A model generated the notes under the pieces. That model had not been told where the DNA came from. It ran no database searches and saw only the letters and a list, made by a program, of their open reading frames with translations. Shown piece after piece: positions 11,837 through 22,011 of a DNA stretch of 44,216 bases. The stretch is from Bigelowiella natans CCMP2755 (lineage: Eukaryota; Cercozoa; Chlorarachniophyceae): positions 82,501 through 126,716 of the forward strand of contig ADNK01000631.1 in assembly GCA_000320545.1 (NCBI GenBank). Direction: 5' to 3'. The stretch's first letter is position 1. Each line of letters starts with the position of its first letter. The position numbers and the translations under genes are program-made.

Positions 11837-12865
11837 AACACACAAACACACATACACATACACATATACAAACTCAAAACAACGCATGTGCTCGCACTAG
11901 CACAGGTAGAAGAAGTGGGGAGGGAGAGGTGGAAGAAGTGAAGATATATGTAGTAATATCAACAGCATCGATCGGGGGCTGACACACATGTATGTGTGCA
12001 AGTATGGATGGATGGATGGATGGATGGTGATCTGATAACCTAGTACATTTGGACTAAAACGTGCGCACAGCTCGTGAACTGTGAACTTGCCATCAACAAG
12101 ACACAACTTCCCCACCTGGATGGGTGGTAGAAAGACAGACAGACAGTAGATAGAATATGTAAAGGAAGATGATTGATGATTGGAGGGGCTATCAGTCCCT
12201 GATGACGATACGTTCTCATTGCATTGTGTCTTTTATAACCCATCATATTTCTACAATTTCCGAAACAATTTGGGAGATCTATGTGCACCTTTTCCGTGGC
12301 CTCATCGCCTTGGCGACAAAAGGCACAAGCTGAATAGAAGAGCAGCAGTATATATCCAAGTAGCAGCAGGTCAGAGCAACACACATAGCACATTAACTCA
12401 CTCGCTCGCCACTGCTCTATGGCTGCTGGTGTTGGCTCTACCGTTGAATTTTCTGTTCTTCTTCCTCTTCTTCTTCGATCCACCACGAGGATTTGATGCA
12501 GTTTTAACCATATTTCCCCCCTCACCAGTCTTTTCATTAACATCTAAACCTTCCATCCCATGCAACCTGCTCTCAGCATCAGTGTTCTTCTCGTGAGGCA
12601 AGTCGACAGAATGTAAGCTTCGACCAACCCCATAATCCTTTCTTACTAATTTTGCTGAACAATCATTGATGTTCTCTTCATTTGTCCGACATTCCGATTT
12701 CGTTTGCTTCTCTTTTTTATGGTGTTTTTTATTGAGATTATTATCTTCTTTGACCAGATTGACCTCCGTTGTCTTCCCTTCACTTAATTCAATAGCACCT
12801 TTTATGGCATCTTCCATTTCCCCTCGAAAATTGTCCGCCTTCATCAGGTCTATGATAACCTTCAT
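8121..12865 (-). CDS. Extended PHD (ePHD) finger protein with SH3/Tudor-like segment; chromatin-reader-like
   Basis: Phase-matched exons: 12865-12442, 12329-12289, 12115-12040, 11703-11577, 11237-11157, 10706-10654, then 10498 to about 10390 (3' end uncertain), about 10080-9818, and 9438-8121. Exon 1 starts at ATG 12865, preceded by an in-frame TGA, and gives a charged Lys-rich N-terminus. Exons 2-6 spell a complete ePHD zinc set: CAFC, GKLC, VHELCARFSPNV, VNRGRKLSCNVCRKKGAT, YGCGNDACRKSFHIACA and FFCSRH. Exons 8-9 join GKRVIVIHSDKNEGKIGRVL to GRLKVQFESV and KVAFFPNCLRAL, an SH3/KOW/Tudor-like beta-barrel pattern. The remaining C-terminus (about 400 residues) is Ser/Asn/Asp/Lys low complexity. 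ePHD fingers bind histones or DNA in nuclear regulators, so nuclear function is inferred. The exact family is unrecognised; exon 7/8 borders and the stop may be wrong. Confidence 0.75.
9668..10159. repeat. (TG)n microsatellites in ePHD-gene introns
   Basis: Two (TG)n tracts at about 9669-9700 and 10126-10159, within the inferred introns on either side of the exon near 9818-10080. Confidence 0.85.
10600..12028. repeat. Several simple repeats in ePHD-gene introns
   Basis: (GCT)n at about 10608-10625, (GGA)n at about 10716-10751, (CA)n at about 11806-11833, and (GGAT)n at about 12005-12027. All fall in inferred introns of the minus-strand gene. Confidence 0.85.
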
Positions 12866-13433
12866 ACGATTGCAATTTACTCAGAAAGTGAAAGTGCGGC
12901 GACACATTGGCAGCGCTCAAGTTAGATTAGTCGCTAGTTCGCTTCGAAGCTCCAGCCTTTTAGACCAAAAGCTTCAATTTACCGACTTCTTCTTCTTGCT
13001 CCCTGTGAGGGAAGTATGCGAGCGAAAATCGGTAGAATCTGTAGCACTCAGCTCACGCCCTTGACCATTGCCCGTGCTCGAGCAACACCGGGTCGCAACG
13101 TCAGTTGTCGCTCATAAAGGCGACTCGTATTTCCTTACTTTTAGACCCAGAGTAGTAGTTCGGATCTAGTGTCTGCCTCAAACGCATCCCATTTCCTCTA
13201 TTCCGAAGGTAAAAAATGGAAAATTTAATATTTTCGGCGATGCTTTTTTCTCCAATATCGTGCGAGGGGCCCAATCTTGGAAATGGATGAGGAAAAATCG
13301 AAATTGTGTTGTCGCAGAAGTAAAATGCAGGGGTAATCCACAACTCTGCCATGTCGTAACCAACGGCTTTGGGCAAATGGCGGCGAGATGAGATGCCTCA
13401 GAGCCTCCTTCTACCCAGCTCGGGGACTTTCGC
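12866..13433. promoter_or_regulatory. Divergent intergenic region, ePHD gene (-) / zinc-finger gene (+)
   Basis: The two 5' ends face away from each other here. A minus ORF of 91 codons (13101-13376) has no recognised motif and overlaps possible UTR; I do not accept it as a gene. An upstream non-coding or short coding exon of the zinc-finger gene could lie here (GT-like site at about 13206, AG at about 13320), but this is speculative. Confidence 0.4.
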
Positions 13434-14307
13434 ATGACATACTCCTGTGTGTTCGCCTTAGTCGCCTTCGTAAAAGTTTCTAACAATATCGACCATATGG
13501 AAAAAAGAGACCGCACGCCAGAATGTCAGAGACTATCGATCCCATGCTTCACGAAGAACAGGCCATTCTCGTGTAATTTTTGTCAACTTCGGTTCACTCA
13601 GACCGGCTCGTTGAATAGGGTATGGAAAATTTGCAGATGATTATTTTCAGGTAAGAATGCTTTTTTGTTAATCATCGTTGTTTCACCAGCACATGAAGCT
13701 CCACCTTGGATACAGGGATCACTCGTGTAAACTGTGCATGCGAAGGGTAAACAAAAAATGAGAATATTCTTTCAAGAAGTTTGATACTTAAGATATCTTC
13801 TAAAATCACAGTTCACAACTATGTGGAACCTGAAGCAGCATCAATTGAGAGTACACAATAGGACCGTCCCAGCGGTGCGTAGTTCATCCCCTCGAATCCG
13901 TGTGCGATATCTGAGACTATTCATTTCATCACCAGCTAAAATGCGAGAAATGCAGCCGGAATTTTCGGTTCAAAAATGATCTCGTAGAGCATACAAGGAC
14001 ACACACAAAAGAGCGTCCATTCAATTGCAAGGTTATATGTAAATATATATATGTAAATACATATATTCGAACAGATTTTCAAGCGGAACCTCATAATTTC
14101 TTTAGGTTTGTGGACGCAACTTTCGACAGAAATCTCATCTTTGGACCCATATATCGACGGTAACGATGAGTAGAAAATATGGCTAGGATAGATATTGATT
14201 TTCCTATTTTACAGGTCCATTCAACGTTTCGTTGTAGTAACTGCACACAATACATCCAGCAGAAAGATAGGCGTGGATTTTTTACCCACAGTGCGATGTG
14301 TGGTTAG
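13434..14307 (+). CDS. C2H2 zinc-finger protein (five fingers)
   Basis: Six exons: 13434-13619, 13690-13746, 13812-13874, 13936-14031, 14106-14159, 14215-14307. All junctions are phase 0, with introns of 55-74 bp. The start is ATG 13434 (a stop lies in frame just upstream); ATG 13497 is the alternative. The protein has 182 residues. Fingers in order: CNFCQLRFTQTGSLNRHMKLH, then CKLC with an HQLRVH end, CEKCSRNFRFKNDLVEHTRTH, CKVCGRNFRQKSHLWTHISTVH (split at introns) and a terminal C-x2-C ... H-x3-C finger ending at the C-terminus. Linkers such as THTKERPF match the TGEKP-type linker, typical of sequence-specific DNA-binding fingers. Several introns cut inside fingers. A transcription-factor-like nuclear role is inferred; targets are unknown. 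Confidence 0.88.
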
Positions 14308-14949
14308 GGATAGCGCAACGTGGCATCACCTTGCTAAACGTGTATGTAGACAGAAATTACGTGACGCTTAACCGTCCTAGCTAGCTAGCGTCGCTAGAAG
14401 GAACTGGATTGCAGCATTGCCCCTAATCAGTCAGAATGCACATGTGTAGGTGTATTTCAGTGGGATCAAATGTCATGTACTAGTGTATGGCGTTGCATGA
14501 CGAGTCTCCTCATCAGGAGTGTTCAACAGGGTGCGAGTGTGCATTAAATCCATGGATTCAAATGACAAAAATTTGCTCTGTTGGACAGGACTTTGCATCC
14601 AGTGCGTTTATTACGCCCTAGCGCCTGCTAGACTGCATGCGAAACTTTCATTTGATTTCTGCGTCTCGCACGCTTAGGCAGTATGTATGTGTCTTGGCAT
14701 GGCTTCGTGTTCATAGCACTATAGATTCTATTGGCCACTATGTGTATAGAAACCTCAACGCTACTACAATTAATGAGTTTCGCGTGAAAGTGGAGCATGC
14801 AGGATGTCGGTTCTCACACAACGCGCGCTGTCAATAAATGATGGCTGCACTTAGCGTCCTTATCATACTACCATCCCGTCGTCAATCGCTAAAAGTTTCT
14901 AATTTGCTGAGCTAATATTTCCCACGGATCAAGTTTACTATTGCTGCAA
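14308..14949. other. Intergenic, tail-to-tail (zinc finger and cytochrome b561)
   Basis: No gene was seen. It contains the CTAGCTAGCTAG word at about 14378 and otherwise unstructured sequence plus two 3' UTRs. Confidence 0.5.
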
Positions 14950-16153
14950 TCAATAATGAGAAAATGTTTCTCCAGAATGTTCATTTGAAGATACTGAGAA
15001 GTAGTCGTCGTCGCCACTATTTATCATCGTTGGTATGCTCACAGGATTCTCAGAATCTGCAATTGCTTTTAACTCTAAGCATTTTAAAAACAGAAAAATT
15101 GCACTGATAACAATGATTTGTACATAGGTTGCAGATTGGATGTTCTCAGTAAAATCTTGAAAATACTCTTGCATATATTCCTGTTTTAAACCGATAAAAA
15201 TATTTGCAAACGCCAGTATCTGTACCCCATACCCAAACTTCGTGTGGAGAAATTTCCAAACAGCTCTGCACAACCCTTCAGGTTCCGCTGCTGGGCGTGA
15301 CACTGCGAAGATAGCTACGACACCAGCAATTATCATTACGGCTAGGCCTATGATTGAGTGGTTGTCATCCCAATGCGTTTCTCTTCCATTTTTTTTGGCG
15401 ATGACGATCATAGTAAATCCTATGGTGGAAAGTACAACTCCAAGTGTTTGAGAAAACCTATGCAAGTAGAACCACCTCGTCCGCTTCGCAAATCGTGCTC
15501 TGTAAATCGATGCAAGTATTCCCAACGGCATTATAAAACCCCAAGAAAACGTCATGAGAATAGCATGCGCTTTAACTGAAGATTCCTGTAGATCACCCCC
15601 AAAATCAACCGTGTTGGCAACTCCTTCAAGTAGTTTAACTTTAAAGACTGCTTGTCCCTTATGAATCTTCCAAAGATTCCCATTCGGTCCATAAGCGACT
15701 ATGATATCTACTATGTACCCGATACCCTGTAGAGATCGATTAAATACCAGGTCTGTTTGGCAAGCATTCGTGCTGGGGTCTCTAATTTGAAAGTACTGCA
15801 TAGTATTGTATTTTGGATCCTTCATAGAAACGATCGAGTCAAGAGATCTTCCTTCAAGCTTGTAAGTGAGTACGTTGCTAACATCATTTCTAGCAATTAC
15901 AGCGATACTGTTTACCATCTGGGTCCCAAATCCTAAGCCAATCCATGAATTAGTTTTGGCCGCAAGACGGAAAGTGGCTGATCCTTGGCCGTGATTGTCC
16001 ACTTTCCACGATAAACTCAAAAATTCCTCGCCAACTTTTATCTCTTTGGTGCAGAACTGGGTGCAACAAGAACATATCACATGAGGAGGCGGCGGTAACC
16101 CTGTAGGAATCATTTGATAGTATGTTTTAAATTACCACACCACATACACATGC

Positions 16154-16192
<39 letters not shown>

Positions 16193-16506
16193 CTTCAATT
16201 TCAAACCATTATGCAACATAAATACAAATAAACATCAATTTCTAAAGGAATAGATAGCAGGGTAGGCGCTAATTATCTAACATAGAACATAGATCAGATT
16301 CTCAGAAAAAAAATATTGTGACAATGGAGAATCGTATGCATGATGTGCATGGGTGTGCATGTATAGATTGCAAACTGAGCAATACTAACAGAGTTTATGT
16401 TTCAGTAACTGCCAAAAAAAAACCAGTCATTACCATCGTTACCATTGGATTTCACTAGAAGAGAACTGCTTAATAACAACAGAATTAGCGCATAGACCTC
16501 CTCCAT
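14950..16506 (-). CDS. DOMON - cytochrome b561 membrane protein (CYBDOM type)
   Basis: Two exons: 16506-16434 (24 codons, MEEVYALILLLLSSSLLV, a classic signal peptide) and 16100-14950. The phase 1 junction restores Gly. The protein has 407 residues. After a Cys cluster (CSCCTQFC) comes a DOMON beta-sandwich, about residues 40-175 (LSWKVDN, WIGLGFG, DIIVAYGPNG). A five-helix b561 core follows. Its expected heme-ligand His residues are visible in SVKAHAILM, YLHRFSQ, DDNHSIIGL and KFLHTKFGY. Such CYBDOM proteins move electrons across the plasma or an endomembrane, often from cytosolic ascorbate, to extracellular or luminal acceptors such as ferric iron. Which acceptor applies here is unknown. 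A (GA)n tract sits in the single intron. The gene is head-to-head with the four-span membrane protein gene, 197 bp apart. Confidence 0.93.
16155..16190. repeat. (GA)n in the cytochrome b561 gene intron
   Basis: Uninterrupted GA dinucleotides. On the transcribed strand this is a CT tract near the 3' part of the intron, so it may serve as the polypyrimidine tract. Confidence 0.85.
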
Positions 16507-16703
16507 GCTTTTAGAGTGATAGAGAAAAAACGCGGCACAGGATTTACAAAACCATGGCGATTTGGCTCTACGTCTACGCATTTAAGGTTTCACTTCATAA
16601 AAAGGCATTAATTGGAAAATTTGTGCTGTCGCTAACATTTATTCGCATGAGTTTCATTCATTCAGCCACATCCATCGCATCAAAAAAGTCATCAAAAATC
16701 ACA
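16507..16703. promoter_or_regulatory. Short divergent promoter region (cytochrome b561 / tetraspan)
   Basis: Only 197 bp separate the two initiator codons. Both promoters and 5' UTRs must fit in it, or extend into the neighbouring gene. No defined element was recognised. Confidence 0.5.
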
Positions 16704-17878
16704 ATGGACTTCCACGCCGCTCTCGGAATTATATCCCCGTGCCTACAGGCTATCACTCTCATCTTCATCATCGCATGCTTCTCGGGTACTCCATCTACTC
16801 TTCTCCGAAAACAAATCGAACTTTAGTGTGGTGTTCGTCGCATTTTAGGAATATTCGGTGATGTTTCATACTCGTATGGTTCTCGCAAGGAAGGCGATTG
16901 CACCCTGATGAACAGCTTTGGTCTTTTAGGTCTCAGGGTAAGCAATATTAATATTATCCAACAAATAGGCTTAAAATTGTTCAATTATGCTAGGTTACGA
17001 ATAGTAGCAACAATGGAATTTGGACAGTAGTTAGATATGATTCACATGGGTACGGTTAATAGTTATTATTAGATCCAAATGGTGTCAAGGCTTCAATAGT
17101 TGTCCGACAGGTGTAGCGATTTCTTTGGGGCCTGTAACAAATGCAATACATCCGGAAAAGCTGTACTTTCGTAATGATTTTCTCTTAAAAATATGTACGT
17201 GTTCTAACAGAGTATTCATTACAAGGTTTCTGATATTAGCTTTCCTCGGAAACATCACTGTTCTTGGGCTCTTTGTATGGATCTTGATAATTGTAGATCT
17301 AAGATGAAAACTTCATAATTTTTTATTTTATGTGACGTAGAGTGCTAAGCGGCTAGGATTAGATGTTGAGGGTCATGGATGTTATTGCAGTCAAACTGGA
17401 ATATCGATGGTACTTGCTGTAAAGTGTTAGTCGAATGGGTTAATTTTATAATTCCACCTTGACGTCGTTCAATATGATAGGTTCTTGGAATAATGGCCCT
17501 TTTTCTATTTTTCGCATGGACAGCTTGGGCTGGTGGATGCGACCATTTCATCGAGGTTAGGTTATTTTGTAGAAAATTTGCCGAAAATCTGAGTTAATCA
17601 TCAATAATCATTTAGGAAGAAATAAAAAACACCAAGCTTGAAGCTGGTAGGATTTTGCTATCAAATTATGCTTTTATGCGTTCGCATTTTTATCTATTAA
17701 AATATAATTAGGATGGGCATTGCTGTTTCTTTCTTCCATCTTCGCGTGCATTTCGGGTGGGATCGAGATTGGCAAAAGCTTAAATGTGATAAGAGATGTT
17801 CAGTATGGGGGCCATGAACAATTACAACACAACGATGAAAATGGGGGTGATCATTCACTTCCAGGTAGCAGCATGTAA
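16704..17878 (+). CDS. Four-span membrane protein (claudin/tetraspan-like), unrecognised family
   Basis: Nine exons give an uninterrupted 250-residue frame: 16704-16785, 16849-16937, 16994-17049, 17073-17194, 17240-17292, 17341-17418, 17481-17555, 17616-17646, 17712-17878. Exon 4 could also end at 17110 (same phase). Start ATG 16704 opens directly into membrane segment 1 (LQAITLIFIIACFSG). A luminal/extracellular loop carries GDCTL, NGIWTVV and KWCQGFNSC. Segments 2 (FLGNITVLGLFVWILII), 3 (MVLAVLGIMALFLFFAWTAW) and 4 (WALLFLSSIFACISGG) follow, then a short polar tail. The layout with a Cys/Trp-containing first loop resembles claudin/PMP22 or Sur7-type proteins, but I cannot assign a family. 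The intron between exons 3 and 4 would be only 23 nt. Confidence 0.75.
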
Positions 17879-19313
17879 GAGTTAGGTTGTCATTTTTTTC
17901 TCTGTTAACGCCATCTGAGACACGAGCTGAGTATCACTTACATCGCTGCCTCATTGACACTCCTAGAGTGTTAGAGTTTCGGGAATGAAAACATCTTCCA
18001 ATGTAATAGAAGATGGGTGAAGCGCCATGCGCATGAAACCTTGCCTGTTCAGTTTGAGGCCTTGCCTGCTCATGAAGTTGCATGCATTGCATGGTGCACG
18101 CGGCAGCATGAAAGAATGCATTCAGATTTTGAACGAAGCAACAATTTATTATTTTTTCATCATCTTGGGTCAACTGTGCTAGTGTGGTGAACATGGCTGC
18201 ACCCATCGACCATTCCATGATGGACATGTCTATCATTTCTCCAACATCTGGCAATGTTCGCACACTTTTGCCTTGCAATTTGTGCACGCTTGATTCTAGG
18301 ATTCACCATCAACAGGGTCATGATCCCTCATCGCGTGTGTGTCCCCTAGTCCAAGCCTCCTTGTTCATTGCCAGATTGTCCCACTTCGTTTCTGTCTTTG
18401 CACATCATGAAGGTGGCACCCAGTCTAGCAGTGTCGAGGAGATCCCCAAGTGCCTTTTCTCACAGGATTTGCTAGGTTTGCCATCGCTCATGGTTTTCCT
18501 GTTCCTGATTTTCACGTTCCTCCACTTGCAGTCTGTGTGCGTCAATCAACATTGAACATTGAACATTGAATGAAGCATTGATGCAAATCTGCATGCGCAG
18601 AAACCATGCACATGGGAAACAAGCATTTGCACAGCAACAAAAACAAGCTTGAGGACTGCAATGTCAGCACCCTGCTGTCAGTCTAGCAGTGGTGAGAATT
18701 GAGAATTGCAACTAGCCAATGCCCTGCAGTGGCTAACTGAAGCTGAAGACAATTCAATTGGGACTAGGTGATGTTGGAAACCTGTCAATTGTTGGTGCAG
18801 CCAGAGTGTGTCTCGTGTTCCGCAGCTGAAACTGGACATTGAAACACAAACTGGGCAAAGTCGATCGGATCCACGAACAGTGAACAGTCAAGATGAGCAG
18901 CAGGGAATGAAGCTAAGAGCATTGAGACGGGGGAGTGTCATCAGATTGGCGTGCAGCAGCAAAATCATCCAGAACATCGACAGCAGTTCGACGGAATGGC
19001 GAAGGCACACCAGATCAACGAAACAATGAAACAATGATGAAAAACTACATTTCCTAAGTGTCAACAACGGGTGCCAAAAGTTGCGAACCGAACTGACGGT
19101 GCTCCTGGAAAAAACAGGGAAACATTGGACATATTTGGGAAGAAAGTGCATGCATTTTTCATGAATGTAATTGAGCCAATTTCATCTGAGAAATCAAACC
19201 CATTTGAGTCTTGCGACAAAAACAGAAAGGAGATTTAGTAGTGAATTCCGGGTAAGCTTAGTTCTGGTTCTGCAGCCTCTTCTGGTGCCGATGAGAAAGA
19301 GGAGGCAGAACAA
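17879..19313. other. Gene-poor, repeat-like island
   Basis: The sequence is full of TGCAT, CATTG and GCATG words and includes a tandem ATTGAAC block at about 18551-18570. A minus ORF (17934-18287) has protein-like residues but no domain. Its upstream continuation on the minus strand (18290-18560) is broken by stops in every frame, which suggests decayed coding or mobile-element DNA. The last 70 bp are the 5' UTR of the AlkB-like gene. Confidence 0.45.
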
Positions 19314-20800
19314 ATGACTTCTAACGAGCAGGCAGCACCTTCCACCGCGATGGTGGACCGCAGAAAGAAACGGAGACGAGAACGCGACAAGCGCCTCGTG
19401 GACATGGCGTGTTTTCTTAGGCCAAAACCTATTGAAGGGGTTGCAATGAAGGCCGAAGCTGTTTCCTCTTCGATCCCTCCAAAGATTAGCAGCAGCCTCA
19501 GCAAAAATACAGCATTGGTTGCACCAACCGGTGCAAAAAGAAAGAGGGTGGAGATGTTAGCACCATGCGATGGCGACATGGCAAAGGGTGGCCTAGAGAT
19601 GGCGGAGGGCTTGAGTCAAAAACTTTTGGAGCAAGGTTACAAACCTGTAATTAAGTACATGAGTAAAGACCGTAAAAGCTGGATTCTTCATTGTCCTGGC
19701 TGGGAGAAGCTTCCCAAGGATAAATTTCAGGTGAAAATATGCAATTTAAGAAATTTTAACCAGCAATAAAGCGGTATTCCCAGGTTCTATGGGACTCGCA
19801 TCCTCCAGACTTCAATGAGATCATGATGCATGGGCGACGGGTGAAAATCCCACGGTGACGTCACTCATAATTATTTGCCTCAAAGCAAGCAATCGCGACT
19901 AACGATCTTCGGTATTATGTATTGTCATACAGGTGGCAACAGGCTTATGGTCAATCCTACAGTTTCTCTGGCACAACGGCAATCGCCAATCCCAACCCAC
20001 CAAAGGTTTGCTGAGTATTGCGCTGATTTTCACGAGACGCCCGCTTATGAGACGATTTATGAATTCTGATTTAGATAGTTGAAGGTCTTATGGAACGCCT
20101 AAACAACCTTATCACGTGTTTTTCTTACCGAATGGCACTGGTGAATTGGTATGCACCGGAGCATTATCTCGGACCGCATCATGACGACATGAAGCAACTC
20201 AGGACAGGCTCTCCTATTGTAAGCATATCATGGGGCCAGGTGCTGCACGCTACTGCTGCTGTGGAGAAAGATGGCATGAAATCGTATATATCAAAGAACT
20301 GTTTCTTAGTGTCAAACGAGTTGTTGCCTCATCCATCAGACTCGGACGTTCCGAATCAAATGGGATAAGAAAAGGCCTTGTCCAGGCGCGACTGATACGA
20401 GGTTGGTAAGCGAAGGGGGTTGTAGTCTCATCATAGAAATGAGCACATATGTATTTCTACATAACATCAGTCTCGAATTGAGGTCCGGGGACTTACTCTT
20501 GATGAGCTGGTTATTCGTGCCATTGCTATTGTAGTTGTGCCCCTTGAGAAGTTTACTGTGCTTTACCAGGGATCTTAATAGGACGCACAAGCACGAAGTT
20601 GCCAAGATACCAAAACGGTGATTAAACTTGCAAAGAGAAGTTAGCCAAAAGGCATAAATTTTAACAAGGTTTTTATTCAATGATGGACATTCAGCCAACG
20701 ATTTTCTGCGGGTGGACGGATAAATGTTACATTAAGAAGTTTTAAGACGAAGTCGTCAAATCGTAAGTTAGTTTTAAACAAAATTGCTTCTACAACCTGA
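19314..20800 (+). CDS. AlkB-like 2-oxoglutarate/Fe(II) dioxygenase
   Basis: Eight exons form a 326-residue frame: 19314-19730, 19784-19854, 19933-20005, 20075-20239, 20340-20401, 20471-20509, 20570-20617, 20695-20800. ATG 19314 follows an in-frame stop at 19242. The N-terminus is basic (DRRKKRRRERDKR), a likely nuclear localisation signal. The catalytic core shows HGRRVKIPRWQQAYG, YSFSG, LVNWYAPEHYLGPHHDD (HxD iron ligands), SPIVSISWGQTRTF, SGDLLLMSW, THKHEVAK (distal His) and the AlkB signature RINVTLR, which supplies the 2-oxoglutarate and structural Arg residues. AlkB-family enzymes oxidatively remove alkyl groups from nucleic acid bases or protein side chains. The substrate cannot be told here. 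Introns are 53-100 bp. Confidence 0.9.
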
Positions 20801-22011
20801 TGCAGGTTTCCACTCGAACTTGATTAATTTTACAAATATTTCAAAAACTACTCAAACCTAAATATAATTTAAGAAATGCTTCACAGTGCAATGTAAAACA
20901 GTGATTATTAGCATTCAAAGAATGGTGCGCACTCTCATCTAAATAAGTCATAACGGCGTGCGCATTTATGCGAACATGTCAGCTCATGATGTATATGGTA
21001 CACTACGCCAACTTTATAGGTTTATGATGACGTTACTGTACATCATGAAAATTGTTTTGAATAGTCTCGTTGTGAGAGCTGAGAGGCACAGCAGGCAACA
21101 TGTTATTGACAATTGCAGCATTTGCAAAATGTTTGCATACTGTTGTTTCAGGCGGCATAGCCTTAAGGGCTCTGCCGCGTACCGCCTTATCAGAACATAT
21201 GTGCTAAATTTGGTATACATGTGTGGGTATGAACAAATATGTATAAAACCACTACATTTGATGTTAAGAACATGTGTATGAATATTATATGAAACTACAT
21301 ATGTTCGTACGTGCGTACGCGGCATAGCCATAATGAAGGCTTTGCCAGGCATCGTCGTATCCTAGTCAACACTAGAACAATGCTCTGGCTTGCGTTGATA
21401 CGAACAATTCTTGAGCCAATAACATGCCAGCACAGCATGATCGACAGATTTGTGCCATATATGCTTATGGCCAGAATGGTTGCTCCATCATGAAGGAATG
21501 TTGTCATTCAATGGCAACAATGACTTAACTCGTATCTCTGTATCTGCGCGCCTGCGCAACGTATGTGCCGCGCTGTGGCGACCGTTTTTTCGCGAAGCAG
21601 TGCAATGCTCGTTTTGTTAAATGAGAATGCAAATTTTGCAACACAGAGAAAGGCTGGGTCTTTATAAGTTTAACGAGTCAACAGAATGCATCAGAAACAC
21701 TTTGGTGCTATACATTTTACATCCATATGCCCTCTTAATTTCCACAATCGAAAACTATTTAATAATCCAATCCAGATTATCCAAAGCATAGATTAAAAAA
21801 AAGATAGGGCGAAGAGAAAAGGACGAGGAGTCACATAGGCCCATAGATTCGACACTTACCTTTCGAATCTTTGAATGATTATTCCCACTCACTGATAAGT
21901 TTGTCTTATTTCACACTGTCTAACCCTACTATGTTACGAGAGTGTTACGATAAGAGCGATATTTCCTTCTCTCTGCTTAGAGATGACTATGTAGTAGGAG
22001 CAGTGTCCTCC
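20801..22011. other. Intergenic, tail-to-tail (AlkB-like and PHGDH)
   Basis: No gene is supported. Two imperfect copies of a GGCATAGCC...GGCT(C/T)TGCC motif occur at about 21153-21180 and 21319-21350. The rest is AT-rich with many CATATG/ACATGT words. The first and last 100-200 bp are probably 3' UTRs. Confidence 0.5.

Noticed and set aside
11573-11887. Continuous minus ORF placing YTCNHEPIIH before the ePHD knuckle
   Set aside because: It runs through a TG microsatellite. The phase-matched acceptor at 11704-11705 joins the upstream HELCARFSPNV exon correctly, so the CNHEP reading is intronic.
13101-13376. 91-codon minus ORF upstream of the zinc-finger gene
   Set aside because: No motif, lies in a short divergent promoter region, and has no supporting splice partners.
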